Part shown: positions 10,601-22,134 of the stretch, one piece after another
How positions within the stretch are numbered: the stretch's first letter is position 1
Layout: every line of letters starts with the position of its first letter
DNA from: Chlamydomonas reinhardtii
Lineage: Eukaryota; Chlorophyta; Chlorophyceae; Chlamydomonadales; Chlamydomonadaceae
Reading direction: 5' to 3'
DNA length: 64,000 nucleotides
Assembly (NCBI RefSeq): GCF_000002595.2
Contig: NC_057005.1
Coordinates: forward strand, 4,414,497 to 4,478,496
The notes under the pieces: model-generated
The model's input: the letters and a program-made list of their open reading frames with translations, nothing else
Told to the model about the DNA's origin: nothing
Databases searched by the model: none
Translations under genes and position numbers: made by a program

Positions 10601-13002
10601 CCTCTGAACGCACCTGCCCAACCTCTCCCCTCACCCACCCCACTTGAACAGCCGCGACGTGCTGGGCGATGAGAAGGCCGACTCCGTGACCTGCTCCTTC
10701 TTCGGCGACGGCACTTGCAACGTGGGCCAGTTCTACGAGTCGCTCAACATGGCCGCGCTCTACAAGCTGCCCCACATCTTCGTGGTGGAGAACAACCTGT
10801 GAGTGTTGCTTTGAGTGTGTGTGGAGGGGGGGGAGAATGCGGGTGGGAGTGGCACAGGTTTTGGGTGGGAGTGAGGAGGGAGAGGAGAGCAGCCTGAGTG
10901 AGTCGCGGGTACGAGGTAGCGAGGCAAAGCGCCAGCACAAGCGCTAGCGCCCTGTGTGTTTTGTTGGTGGGGGATCACCGGTGCGCCGGGAAGAAACGGC
11001 TCGCCCCGAAGCCACCCGCCTCCCACCCATCTCACGTGCTCCGCCCGCCCCGCCTCTCCCCATCCCCGCCTCGCCCCTCCCCCCCCCCCCGCAGGTGGGC
11101 CATCGGCATGAGCCACCTGCGCGCCACGGCCAGCACCGCCGGCGACCAGGATCCGCACATCTACAAGAAGGGCCCGGCCTTTGGCATGCCCGGCGTGCTG
11201 GTGGACGGCATGGACGTGCTCAAGGTGGGGAGGGGGGAGGGTGAGGGGGGGAGGGGGAGGGAGCGGGCGGGGAGGGAGAGGGGGAGGGAGCGGGCGGGGA
11301 GGGAGAGGGGGAGGGGTTGTAGATACCGGCCCTAACTAAACCAAGCCGAGCGAAACTAGCGGAGCACAGGCACAAGGCAGAGGGGGAGGAGGAGGGGACA
11401 GGGCGAGTGAGTGGCCGGTGGTAGGGCCTAGATGAGGGATCATCAGGGGTGCGCGGGGTGCAGGTGCCGTACGGGGCCGACGGGGGAGATAAGCACTAAG
11501 AAAAATGAAGGCAGACCTAAGGCAACGGCAGACAGACTGCGCACGCAATCCCCTCTTGGAACGAAACACGCTCACCGCGCTTCCCTGTTCCTGTCGCTCT
11601 CCCTCCCACACCACACACTCAACCAAACCGCCCACACCACACCGCACCGCACTCTCCCTCCACAACCCACAGGTGCACCAGGTTGCCAAGGAGGCCATTG
11701 AGCGCGCCCGCCGCGGCGAGGGCCCCACGCTGATCGAGGCGGAGACCTACCGCTTCCGCGGCCACTCGCTGGCCGACCCCGACGAGCTGCGCTCCAAGGA
11801 GGAGAAGGCCAAGTGGCTGGCGCGCGACCCCATCCCGCAGCTGAAGAAGTACATGATCGACAACGTGAGAGAAGAGCTGGGGGCGGGGGTGGAGGCGGGG
11901 GGCAGCGGCGGCGGAAGAAGGCCGGAAGAAGGCGGGAAGAAGGCGGCGGCGGGGGCGTGATGCGTTGGTGGTGGTGGCCGGGGCGGGGAGGCAGGGGGTG
12001 GAGCTAGGAGAGCGGGGGGCATGTGGACCCCCGGGCGGGGCTTGGTGTGCGCGTGTGGGCGCGTGGGAGGTGGAAGTCTAGGTGGCGAAGCGTGCATCAG
12101 GTTGCGAGGCGTGCAACGCCTCGCCGGGCCTCGCTGCTTCCTATGGCCGCCGCCGTGTCTGCATCCCTCCCGCACCCACCTTCACCACTCCCATCCCCAC
12201 CCCACACACACACACAGGGTCTGGCCTCCGAGGCCGACATCAAGGCGCTGGAGGACAAGGTGGCGGAGGTGGTGGAGGACTGCGTCAAGTGAGAGACGTG
12301 GCGCATATACAGGGGGGATTACATTCATGATTAGTTAAGGAAGTGGTGGGGGGAGGGGGAGTTGATTCCCGTTTAAACTGAAATCCAGAGGGGGGCGGAA
12401 GCGCGGGAGGGGAGGGGAGGGGAGGGGAGGGGAGGGGAGGGGAGGGGAGGGGAGGGGAGGGGAGGGGAGGGGAGGGGAATGGAGCGGAGCTGAGGGGAGG
12501 GGAGGGGAATGGAGCTGAGGGGAGGGGAGGGGAATGGAGCTGAGGGGAGGGGAGGGGAATGGAGTTGAGGGGAGGGGAATAGAGTTGAGGGGAGGGGAGG
12601 CGAGAGGGGAGTGGGAGTGTAGTGGGAGGGGAGGGGAGGGGATGAGCAGCTGTCCGTGTCCGACTGTGGGATTTCGCCGTGTGCGGCAGGACAAGGCCCC
12701 AGAAGCGGCGATGGCGGGGTTGACAACGAACGCTTGGACAACGGCCTTCGCAAGGCTTGCTCCACATCACCGCACTCCGCCGGCCTTGGGCCTACCTCGC
12801 CTCCCTGCCAATCTCCCCCTGCCCTCCCTGCCCTCCCCCTCTTCCACCCATCCACAGGTTCGCCGACGAGTCGCCCAAGCCCGAGCGCGGCCAGCTGCTG
12901 GAGAACGTGTTCGCCGACCCGCGCGGCTTCGGCATCGCCGAGGACGGCCGCTACCGCTACCAGATGCCCGGCTTCAGCAGCGGCACCGCCGTCGTGTCGT
13001 AA
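7660..13002 (+). CDS. PDH-E1A: Pyruvate dehydrogenase E1 component subunit alpha, plastid type
   Basis: Ten exons: 7660-7725, 8245-8307, 8628-8741, 9283-9431, 9825-9941, 10652-10798, 11095-11224, 11673-11864, 12218-12288 and 12858-13002. Phases agree throughout and give 397 residues. Residues 1 to about 33 are basic and Ala-rich, with VRAVAAP as a likely plastid transit-peptide processing area. The mature part has the E1-alpha hallmarks: [28 protein letters not shown], and the thiamine-diphosphate/Mg motif with GDG at 188-190 ending in ENNLWAIG near 220. [13 protein letters not shown] and [13 protein letters not shown] resemble plastid and cyanobacterial E1-alpha more than mitochondrial E1-alpha, which carries YHGHSMSDP. 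With E1-beta it decarboxylates pyruvate in the plastid complex that supplies acetyl-CoA for fatty-acid synthesis. Introns 3, 4, 5 and 9 each carry a copy of the short intron element. E1-beta is not in the window. Confidence 0.95.
8745..8935 (+). repeat. Purine-only GGGA/GGAG tract in PDH intron 3
   Basis: Nearly uninterrupted G/A sequence of GGGAG and GGAG units starts just after the exon 3 donor. It is simple-sequence DNA on the sense strand. A similar but shorter tract occupies about 11225-11320 in intron 7. Confidence 0.8.
9214..9250 (+). repeat. Intron element copy in PDH intron 3 (sense)
   Basis: CAATTATAAATGTAATCCCC followed by a C-rich tract leads directly into the acceptor before 9283. 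It matches the core AATCATGAATGTAAYCCCCC with a few substitutions. Confidence 0.7.
9757..9800 (+). repeat. Intron element copy in PDH intron 4 (sense)
   Basis: The core reads CTAATCATGAATGTAACCCC, preceded by CCACTTCCTTAC. It sits about 30 bases before the acceptor at 9824. The same ACCACTTCCTTA plus core block recurs inverted in intron 9. Confidence 0.8.
10466..10500 (+). repeat. Intron element copy in PDH intron 5 (sense)
   Basis: The sequence CTACTCATGAACGTAACACC is a recognisable variant of the core. It lies inside the long intron 5, about 155 bases before the acceptor at 10651. Confidence 0.6.
12309..12352 (-). repeat. Intron element copy in PDH intron 9 (antisense to gene)
   Basis: On the plus strand it reads GGATTACATTCATGATTAG followed by TTAAGGAAGTGGTGG. 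It begins about 20 bases after the donor at 12289, inverted relative to the copies in introns 3-5. Confidence 0.8.
12405..12645 (+). repeat. (GGGGA)n microsatellite, degenerate downstream, PDH intron 9
   Basis: An almost perfect pentanucleotide array runs to about 12478. Degenerate higher-order units then follow, with GGAATGGAGCTGAGG-like spacers repeated about four times. The G-runs on the sense strand could form G-quadruplexes in DNA or pre-mRNA. Confidence 0.85.
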
Positions 13003-13768
13003 GCAGCTGGGGCCCCAAGGGTTTGCTTGGTTGCGGAGGCCGCAGAGGTCTCGCAGGCTGGTTGAAAGCGGCTTGGCAAGGCTTGGAGGCAGAGGTTGCG
13101 GAGGTCTCGGCTGGTTAGCTGCGATCTTGGCTCGATGCAGCGTGGTGTTGGTGAGGCGGCGGCGGCGGCGGCGGCAGTAGCAGCTGCAGCAGCAGCGACG
13201 CCGCGTGGCTACGCGATGTTGGTGTCTTGTCGCGCTCGGTGGCGGCCCTTGTGTGGCGGCGTGGAGGCTGGCGGGCGTGGAGCCGGGAGGCTGGCCGGCT
13301 TGGGGTTGTGCTGGCGCTCCGTTGCGGCGAGGCATTGAAGATGGGAGAAGACATACGGTATGTGCAGAAGCTCTAAGGCGTGATCGGCGTCAGCCGTCTG
13401 AAAATTTTTCTTGCCAAAATGTCAAGTGCGTGTGTGTATGCGTTGTGGTTGTGTGTGTGCGTCGGTGCGCTGGATCTGGAACGGCGTGTGTGTGCTGGCA
13501 GGGCGTGGGTAGGCAGGGCGCACGGGTGCCTCTTGTCAACGTGGGAGCCCTGCATGCCGAGCCAATCGCAGGCGGCTTCGAATGGTTGCCGGTTTCGAAT
13601 GGTTGCAATGCCGCGAGCATGGAAGCACCCGCCGCTGCCGCCCTGGGACTGACCTGCGTGAGAGGCGTGGTGTTGGCAGAAGGGATGCGGGCGCACGGGT
13701 GTGTGCCTCGAAAGACTACGTGGTCAAGGAGCTCGGAAGGAGAGAGGCTCGGTGTCATGCGTGTGTAA
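13003..13768 (+). other. 3' untranslated region of PDH E1-alpha with TGTAA signal
   Basis: After the stop there is no coding-biased frame. The canonical green-algal polyadenylation motif TGTAA lies at 13764-13768, giving a 3' UTR of about 0.78 kb. Confidence 0.6.
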
Positions 13769-16271
13769 CCCGCGCGCAGTAACGCACTGTGTCTCACACA
13801 CATACAGACATACCGCATCGTGCAACTGCTGTCGCTGCCTGTGCCGCCTGTGCTCACGCTATCTGTTCTGCTGTGCAGCCTCTACGCCTCTCCAAAGTTG
13901 TGCTTGGGGGATTTCTGGTTTCGCATAGTTATCATTAAACGCATCGCCGATACCATTGGGGAACGGACAACGGGGACTGTATGGGCCGGTAGGTACAGGC
14001 CGAGGCAGGCAGGCAGGTACCGTAGTCAGTACCGAAGTCAGCTTCGCACAGGCACTAGCGGACCGCCATGCGATCCATGGGGCGTGCCCCTAAGGGAGTC
14101 AAGTGACAGGGGACGCAACCTGACGCAACGTACGGCATAGTGCTGGGCATGAGAGCAGGCGTGTGCAAGTAGTGACCCTTCGTCAGGGGTGCCCTTCGTG
14201 GCATAGAGCTGAGGTGAAAGGAGGCTGGTATAGGAACGACGACTGAAGTCTGAGTATGATCTGGAGTGCCGGAGTCGTAACATACGTTGGACCAAAGGTA
14301 TTGGGGATGCTGCTGGCTATGCACAACGTTGGGGGGTGGGGTCGGGGCTGTGCGTTGGAGAGTGTCAGCATCGCTGCTATACTTCATATACCGCATGCAC
14401 ACTCAGTCTGCAGTTAGTGAACAAAACGGCAGCATGGCTAATGAAAGTCGCGACTCCGCGTCCCGCGGACGAAGCAGGGCTGGCAAGAACTTCTTTGCGG
14501 CGAAACCGTCTTCCTAATCCAGGCTGGCTTGATAAGCAGATACCAATTCCTAAGATGTATAGCTCTAATTTATTGGGGCTGACAGCGCGGCTGTATTAAG
14601 GGCAAATGCTCGCGCTCGCAGCCCACACGCCCGCGTGGCTTCTGACATGTACATAGGTGCCCATATTGGAGTCATTTATATGTTAACAAATTTCAATGGA
14701 CCAGCGGGAGTGTCTGCGATAAGATCGGCATCTAACATGTCTTTCTTGCAGCTGAGGACTTCATCGCATACGTTTGAGTGTGTTAAACCTGTTGCTGTCA
14801 CAGTTACCTTCGCGATCGAGGTTCCCTGACTCGAGTCGGGTGACGGATCTACGTCGCCGGGGCCACTTCCTTCTTGTGTACAGTGACTTTGTGTAACTGA
14901 TGGCTTCAATATTGGCTGCGTGTAGTCGGCGGGGGCCGGGAACGTGTGTGGATCAACTTGGCGTCGACCCCCCCTTTCTGAAACGTATGGGTGCGCCGCG
15001 CCCCCTGCGGGGGCCGGGGCACGCCAACCCATGACATGCATGCCGTGATGCCGTAACTGAGGCCTAGCGCCCAAAGGGTTGAGTGGGGCCGAACAGCAGA
15101 AGGTAGAGCCTTTGACGTGCGATCATGCGTGCGGTGTGGACAGGTGTGGAGGCGTGGAGAGCTCCCGTAGTCTGGCTTGCAGCGTGACACGAACCGTGTC
15201 ATTGCCGGCACAATGGTACAGGGCACAATGGTACAGGATCCACGACATACGATGACAGTCAAAAAGCCGGGGGCGTCTTCCGTGCTAGATATGGGCGGGG
15301 TTCACGCGCACGAGGGGTCCACGACCGGGACCAATTGGAAAGCGGCCTGCACCTGCACCTGACCTGCGTACGGTGCAAACGCTGTGAGTCACCTTTGAGG
15401 AAACTTCCCCGCCGAAACCAACGTCACCAGCGCCGACCAGCCGAGAGGTGCACGAAGTACCGGCAGAATTAGGCGTCCTACGCCAAGGCCAAGGCCAAGG
15501 CCGGCGACAGCGGCCGCGGCAGCGAGTAGCGGGCAGGGGAGGGTAGCGGGTGCAGGGGGCGCCTGCATGCGGGTGCAGGTGCAGGTTTGGGGCTGCGCCT
15601 GCCAGTGCTGGGGCGCCTGTGCGGGGGAGGGGGGAAGAGTGCCGGCCGTCTTGCGGTCGGGCGACCGGCGGTGTCGTGTGCCTTTGCCTTGGCGAGGGGC
15701 TAAGGCCGTCTCTGGCCCGAGTCCAGGGCGAGCCAGCTGCAGGCCGAGCCATGCCGAGATAACTTCAACACACGGTATCGACAGTCGCAGGCGCGACGAC
15801 CAGCGCGCTTAAAGGGTAAGCTCATCTTTATCAAATCACCCACCCGGTGGGGCCTAGAAACGCCAACGAGTTGGCAATTCCTGTCTGTCTGCAAGCGCCA
15901 GGGCGGAATTCCTGAATTGCCAATGCCAGTTGGCCAGTGATACAAGTAACATCAGGACTTGCAGCAAGGCGTGAAGGAGGCCGCTTGTGAGCCTGCCGAC
16001 GCGAAGACCCAGCTGGCACTGCGACTGCCAGCCGGGCTTCGCGCAAAAGGGCCACAAGCCAGCGAGCGAAAGGCGTAAAATTGGTGGGTAACACAGGTAA
16101 AAAATGGTGGTGGGGGGAATGGGGGCAGGGGGCAGAAACGCGGCAGCAAGAAAGTGCATGGGCGTGCAAGTATCTGCTGGAGGACTCTCGACCTGACCTC
16201 AGGTACAACAGCCAGACCCTTTCCTTCTGATACTGAGCATTCTTACTGCATTGTTCTCGTCACCTGCCTAC

Positions 16272-16670
16272 CAGAGACTTGTAGAACACACGGACTGCAG
16301 AGCCGAAATGAATTCCGCGGCGCTTGCCTCGCCCTGCACCAGCCCAGGATTGTCGTTAAGCAGCTCCTCGTGCAATTCATCATCATGGACAAGTGCCGAG
16401 CTGAGCTCTGAGGGCGGCTTTGTGGACTCGAGACACCGTCTCCCCCCATTGGCAGACTTTGCGGCACTTCTCCGCGGCTTTGACTCTCCTGGCGACAAGC
16501 CGGACAGGCTCAGGGCACTCAACCCTGCTCCTGCAGCTCAGCTGGTAGCCCCCGGGTGCAGCATGCCGGTGCAGCGTGCGCTTTATCAAGTGCCCACTCG
16601 CGCCGAAGTGGACGCATACTTCGCACGAGCTCTGCCGATGGCTGCGATGTCTCGCTTCGAGCTCGTTTGA
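16272..16670 (+). CDS. Possible terminal exon or small gene, unidentified
   Basis: An open frame of about 130 codons ends in TGA at 16668-16670. A possible CAG acceptor lies just before 16275, and there is an in-frame ATG at 16308. The second half looks protein-like (RLPPLADFAALLRGF, RAEVDAYFARALPMAAMSRF) with moderately good codon bias. No family is recognised and no matching upstream exon was found. It may be chance or the remnant of an element. Confidence 0.25.
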   Translation, partial: QRLVEHTDCRAEMNSAALASPCTSPGLSLSSSSCNSSSWTSAELSSEGGFVDSRHRLPPLADFAALLRGFDSPGDKPDRLRALNPAPAAQLVAPGCSMPVQRALYQVPTRAEVDAYFARALPMAAMSRFELV

Positions 16671-19399
16671 GCGGCCGTGACCGTGCTTCAGGTCCCGGGC
16701 CCGTTTCTCGACTCCAATTGCAATTGACGGTCGGGCTCGCGGCGAAGCGGGCCTCGGGGTATGTTGCTCACTTGAGCAGTACACTGCAGAGTGATGATAA
16801 CTTTAGTTTTACTACTTCTTTCGTCACGGCTTAGGGTCATCCTTCACGCCAGATTGCTGCAGTTGGACTGGCAGCGCACAGTTGAACTGGCAGCGCACAG
16901 TGCAAAATTACCGATTTCGTTAGTGAGCACCTGAGGTGTGCACCTGTGCATTGCGTTCCGCAGACTCCTGAAGGTCTGCAGTAGTTGCTGGTCAGTATTC
17001 AGTAAACTCCGGTTGGTGAGGTAGAAACAGTTGGGTGTTTGGGTGCGTGCGGGTTTGGCGCGTGCGCCGAGGCATATAAATCTTGGCAGCTTGCTTCCGC
17101 GCCGCTGTACTTTTAGGGGTGAGACGGATTTGCAGGACATTGTTATTTCCAGTACCTTGCACAGGGCCTCCGCCAACCGCAGGCCCTGTCGCTAACGTGG
17201 AGTGGACACCAGGTGTGATGGCCATACAGTGTGAAGGGATGTTCAATGACGAGAATGAATGAGGGTGGCGACAGCGCGTGGTGGGTTGCCTACGACGTTA
17301 ACATCGCGCGTGTCCGCTGCTGGCGAGCATGCGTGAACTGACTAAGGTCATGATGACGCCGTGTGGGCGATGCGCTCACATAAAAATGCTTAACATGGAT
17401 GGTGCTCTGGGATTGTGGGCTGTGCGGCGCAAGCTGAGGCTTATAACGTGTATGCCAGGAGGAGGACATGTCTTGGGGCGGCTGGGTGGGAGAAAAACAC
17501 GGGATCACTAAGAATGGATGCTGATCAGGCTACAGGCTGCGTGGGCATTTTGCACACGACTGTTGTCTGCGCTTCGATTCACACGGCACGGCTGGCTCTT
17601 GTTCCTAGGAGCATTTTTCCTTTAAAAGGTTTGAAGAGACTTAGGAGAAGCGAAGAATGGAGGACTGCAGACGCGGGAGGGTCCTGCGGGGGCCATGCGT
17701 CGCCTGACATCCGCAAGTGGGATTTTTGATATCGCCCTACTAGTGCGTAGCTCGTACAAACTGTGGGAGTCACATACACATAAATGCCCTGAGAGCTCTC
17801 GGTGGCAGCGTAATTTTGGTCCAGTCTCTCGCAGGGGGCGGATACTGCATACGTGGGGGTTCGGTGGGGCGGAGACGCTGATGCATGCCACGTGGCGCGC
17901 TCAGGCTCCTGCTTCTCACACGACACCTACCAGCATCCGCCACTACTGTGTGTGGCACAGAGAGATTGTGGAGTGCTTTTTCAATGAGCGTATGGGCTGA
18001 TGAGCGGCGCGAGCAAGCGGAGCGGAGGGTCGATGCTGAGTGGGTTCGCAATCGCAGGAACGGGTGTGAGAGAGCGCTCTGACGGACTGCGGCAGGTGCT
18101 GGATGGCATGTGTGCAGGAGCGAATGTGCGGAAGGGGAGCGGAAGAGTGGGCTGTGTGCGGGCTCAGCAGCCGCGTCGCGTGCCCGCAGGTGTGACCCCG
18201 TCGGTCGACTGCGGGCGCGTGGTGTGTGCGTGTGTGTGCGTGTGCGGCCACCTAGTATTGCAGCGAGTGGGTCGGAGCGCGCCGTGTTGGCGCGTTAGGC
18301 GTGAAGTGCGATAAGGGGGAACATACAGTATCGCGGTGCATGTTGCCACGGGTAAACCCGTGGAAGGTGCCGCACATGCCGTCTACCACGGGGCACCATG
18401 GAGAGCAACCGGCGTCTGCGACGCCTGCCGCCGTTTGTTGCGGCTGTGTGGAGTTCGCAGGCACGGGGCTGCAGTCCTCACGGGCAGTCGAGGTCTAGGA
18501 GGGTGCGCTTTTGGTTGGAGGATTTATCAGTTGCAGTGCGCCTAAAGTCAGGGCACTAAGCACAGCGTGTGTGCGTCATCTAGTATGGGCTCAGCTGTGA
18601 GCAGAGGTGGCCGAATCGTGCCATGATGGGTGGCTGCCGCGCGTGGGGATACTAGGGTAAGTTGCACTCTGGTCGGTCTGGATGTGCACAATGGTGATTA
18701 AAGTAAATGCTGGCGTGTGACTGAAGAGTAACTGCAAGTGCGAGTGCAGTACATATTTACTGCGGTGAGATCATCAGATATGCCACGTAGCTCGCACTTT
18801 CCATTAAGCCCGGGGGAAAGCCAGCGCTTTTTGATACACAGACATGCGCGGTAGGGCTGTGGAATCGGTGGAGCCGTGGTGGGTTGGGCGGGTGTGTTGC
18901 TTTGCTGAGTAGTTGGACAGCGGCATGGAAACAGTCTTGAGGTTGCAATAGACATGTAGGTGCTGTAGATTGCCAATTAGCAATACAGACGCGGATTCTT
19001 TTTTTTGCGGATGCATGATTTTTGGGCTGAGCCCTCGCTCTGCCAGTACGGTACCTGTGTTATGGCGCACTACGGTGTGCAGAATTGCAACACAGGGCTA
19101 CAGCAAACAATGCAACTTGCCCTTGTTGGCAGTTAATAGTAGTCAGGTCAAGGTCGAATGTACATGCGTGTAATATGAAGGCGTGACGCTCTATCTCAAG
19201 CGGCAGTGCCTCATTGGCAGTAGAGGCTGACACACACGATTCACTAGTGGGACTGTTGGAGGAGCAGGCAGTTTGGTGCAGCCCAGTGCCTTTGCGCTTT
19301 CAGCACCACAACAGCAGGGGGGGCAGTCCATTGGGATGGAAGGAAAACGCGCAGCAAACCCAGGGGGGGGGTAGAATCTTCCGAAACAGACCCCATGCC

Positions 19400-20060
19400 T
19401 CAAATGGATAGAGCTCAACGAGAAAATCACGAATCCGCTTTCAAAATCGAAAATGGGTTTCTGGGTGCAAAGTTATGACCCCTCAAAGTGGCCGGTCGGT
19501 CGGTCGGTCGGGGGTCCCAAGAGGTTTTGCACAGGTTCGTGCCAAGTTTTGTTCCTAGCGCTTCTGTCCTGCAGCACGCGGCGCAATGGGTGCAGCTCAA
19601 CGATGCGTGCGTAGGTATACCCCAGACTCAGCACACGTGCATAGTTTGGGGCAGTTTGGGGAGCGGCATGTCGGCATTTCGGGCCTTTTCGGGAGATGCC
19701 TGGGGAACTGGTCAGGGACAGGCCGGTGCCGGCCGGGTTTTGCATGGATGAACGTGTCAGCACATTTCGCATCATCAAGTAACATTGAAGTAAGCCGTTG
19801 CAGTCTATAAGGATACTTGTCGGCAGCCGGGCCACATGTCCACATGTCCACATGTCGGTCGGTCAAAGTGTGTTCCCAAGGCGGATCATCCAACGTAGCG
19901 GTAGAGCTCACCGAGAGCAGTCAGTTGGCACCAACCTGACAAAAAACTAAGGGGTTCTGAGGGGGTTTTGGGGGGTCGTACGGCAGGGGGGGTCGGTCGG
20001 TCGGTCGGTCGGGGGGTCCGGGAGGTTTTGTGGCATGGGGTCAAAAAAGTTTGTTCCTAC
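19400..20060. repeat. Diverged duplications carrying (GGTC)n tracts
   Basis: Two stretches start with AGAGCTCAMCGAGA (about 19408 and 19904). Each then has a (GGTC)4-5 tract (about 19492-19510 and 19990-20010), a GGGGGTCC block, GGTTTTG and TTTGTTCCTA. A third, shorter GGTCGGTC tract follows an ACATGTCC triplication near 19835-19865. They look like aged copies of one repeat of unknown class. Confidence 0.55.
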
Positions 20061-21454
20061 CCCCCCCCCTGGCAAACCAACTGCCAACTGCTCACACGCT
20101 AGGTGGGGGTGAGGGTGGCCATCGGCAGGTGCACGCTGCCGCATCCGACGCAGTTGGTGAACCCAAGATAACTCCGCCGTGACTCCCCGCATCGCATGGC
20201 AACACCCCCAGCACGCACACCAGCATTCACCATCTCAGCAAAGGCACAGCGCACAACACGCTTGCTGTGAATCAGTGCTGTGAATCCTGTATTGAATCGA
20301 GCTCCGCATTTCGGCCCACCAAGGCTTCGGGCACAGCACGGACAGCAGCTGTTCGTCCGAGCGGCCAGGCAGCTCACGCAGCTGTTCCTACCAGGGGAGG
20401 TTCTTACCCCTGAGCTGTGTACCGTATTGTGGATTCGTGGTCTAGCGGCGCGCTTAGCTGCGAGGACTGAGGGCTGAGGGTGGCCGCTCCCTGCAGGCAC
20501 GGACGTGGCACTCAGGACACTTGAGGCCGTGGACGTCTGTCCATGGCACCGCATGTTGCTGCGCACTACGCCGCCCTTACCCGTACCCTGTGCCCCTGTC
20601 CCATCGCACCTGATGGCAACGCTAGGACTTGACCCTGCTTGCGACGGTGCCACGGCTCCGTACGATGCAGCAGCAGCTACGACGGCAGCATGGCGCTCCC
20701 TCAGTTAGGCCTGCTCTCGCCGGGCGCCTGGCCTACCCAAATCTACGTGTGCTTTGTTACGGTGCATGACGCCGTGGACCGCCGAACGGGTCGGGTATTG
20801 AGCACGTACGGCACAAAATGTGTTACATTACTGCGTGCACACGCACACGGCAAAACCATCGAGGCAGTAACTCCTTCGGTTGTGCGCACTCGGCCGCTAC
20901 TGAGCTGATGGCCGTGATTGCTTGCGCGCGTGTGCGTGCCACGCCCCTCAACCAACTTTCACTCCGCATCGCGCTTGCCGTAGTGCCGCGACGCATCCCC
21001 ACCACCACGGCAACTGACCGCACCGCCTTATCCAGACGCATAAAGAGCAACTGGTGTCGCATCTCGAAGCGTGAACACGATTACGAAATCAATTGCTAAA
21101 TGGTCGGCAGCCCATCATACACATACCGCGGTACAGCCCTTGCATCACATGCCTTTATTTCCGCCACCTGCCGCGCCCTCGGGCGATTCCGGCTCGGACA
21201 GAGCGGCAGTCCGCACCTCCGCATGGCAACGTGAGATGCAAGAGCTGGTGCAAGAGCTGGTTGCAATGCATCTCAAACAGGTTCGGGGCAAAATGAAACC
21301 TACCTCCCGGGGCCTCCGCTCTGCCCCACAACCACCAGACGTAACACCTGGTGCCCAGGCAGGTCCACGGCGCAACATCGCCATAAAACATCAATAACGT
21401 ACATCATGCGGCAAACCGCCTGTTTATTTGTTTGTGTGGTGCATGACGTACGTG

Positions 21455-21590
21455 TGTGATGGGACATTGGCAGGCAAGTTGATAAAGTCCCGTAGGGAGC
21501 AGCTAATTCCCAGAACCCGACAAATGGCATACAATTGGCAGCGGCAGGGCAAGAGTGCCCATTCCGTCCATCATATGCACCTTCCTTCAT
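21455..21590 (-). repeat. Dispersed repeat family A, copy 2 (inverted)
   Basis: Read on the minus strand this matches the 2.8-kb and 38.9-kb copies: CACTCTTGCCCTGCCGCTGC, then TGCCATTTGTCGGG, GGAATTAGCTGCTCCCTACG, and TGTCCCATCACACAC. It is the best preserved copy of the central block. Confidence 0.65.
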
Positions 21591-22134
21591 GACCGCGGGC
21601 CGATTTGTGCCACGCCGTAGTCTGAACTGATGTGGCCATTTGTGAGGCCCCCAAAGGCAGGCCCCCCACCTTTCCCAAAACCCCTGATCACTTGGACAGC
21701 AGTTGTGCTCATATGTACAGCCTCACTTTCACCATCCAAGTCTCCTTCACTTCATGCCACCGTAATGGAGTTCGGAGGCGCGAAGGCCTCCAGGAAGCAC
21801 CTTAACCTTCGAGCACACACATTCTTAGGCTACCTAACCTGCACTTCACACACATATCGAGTCAAGCCCTAACGTCCCCGGCGGAAACCCAAACAAAATG
21901 GAGGCCACCGTTGGTGAACACAATCCAACGACAACAAACGCGAAGGGATCCACGCGACTATGCTCCACATCCGTTCTCTTTCACTGCCGGGGATGCGACT
22001 GTTAGAATACAGAAAAACACCGCGCGCGCGTGCGTGCGGTGCGGCCACCGCCGGGGGTGCAAATCATAGTGGTCGACTAACCAAAGTAGCAGTCCGCGGC
22101 CGTATAGAATCCGGAAGAAAGGCAAGCAAGCTGT

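Larger units (their letters stand above)
13769..22134. other. Repeat-rich gene-poor region, no confident gene
   Basis: Base composition is less GC-biased here, and stop codons break all frames into short pieces without the C/G third-position pattern of the flanking genes. What can be seen is GGTC microsatellite-bearing diverged duplications (19.4-20.06 kb), one copy of dispersed repeat family A (about 21.46-21.57 kb), a short duplication near 16.86-16.90 kb, and one possible exon at 16.27-16.67 kb. I infer accumulated mobile-element debris and long untranslated regions, but cannot assign element families. Confidence 0.5.

Noticed and set aside
20099-20653. Minus-strand frame with several Cys pairs, zinc-finger-like at first sight
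   Set aside because: Cys spacing is irregular, codon bias is poor, and no start or splice context supports it. It lies in repeat-rich DNA.
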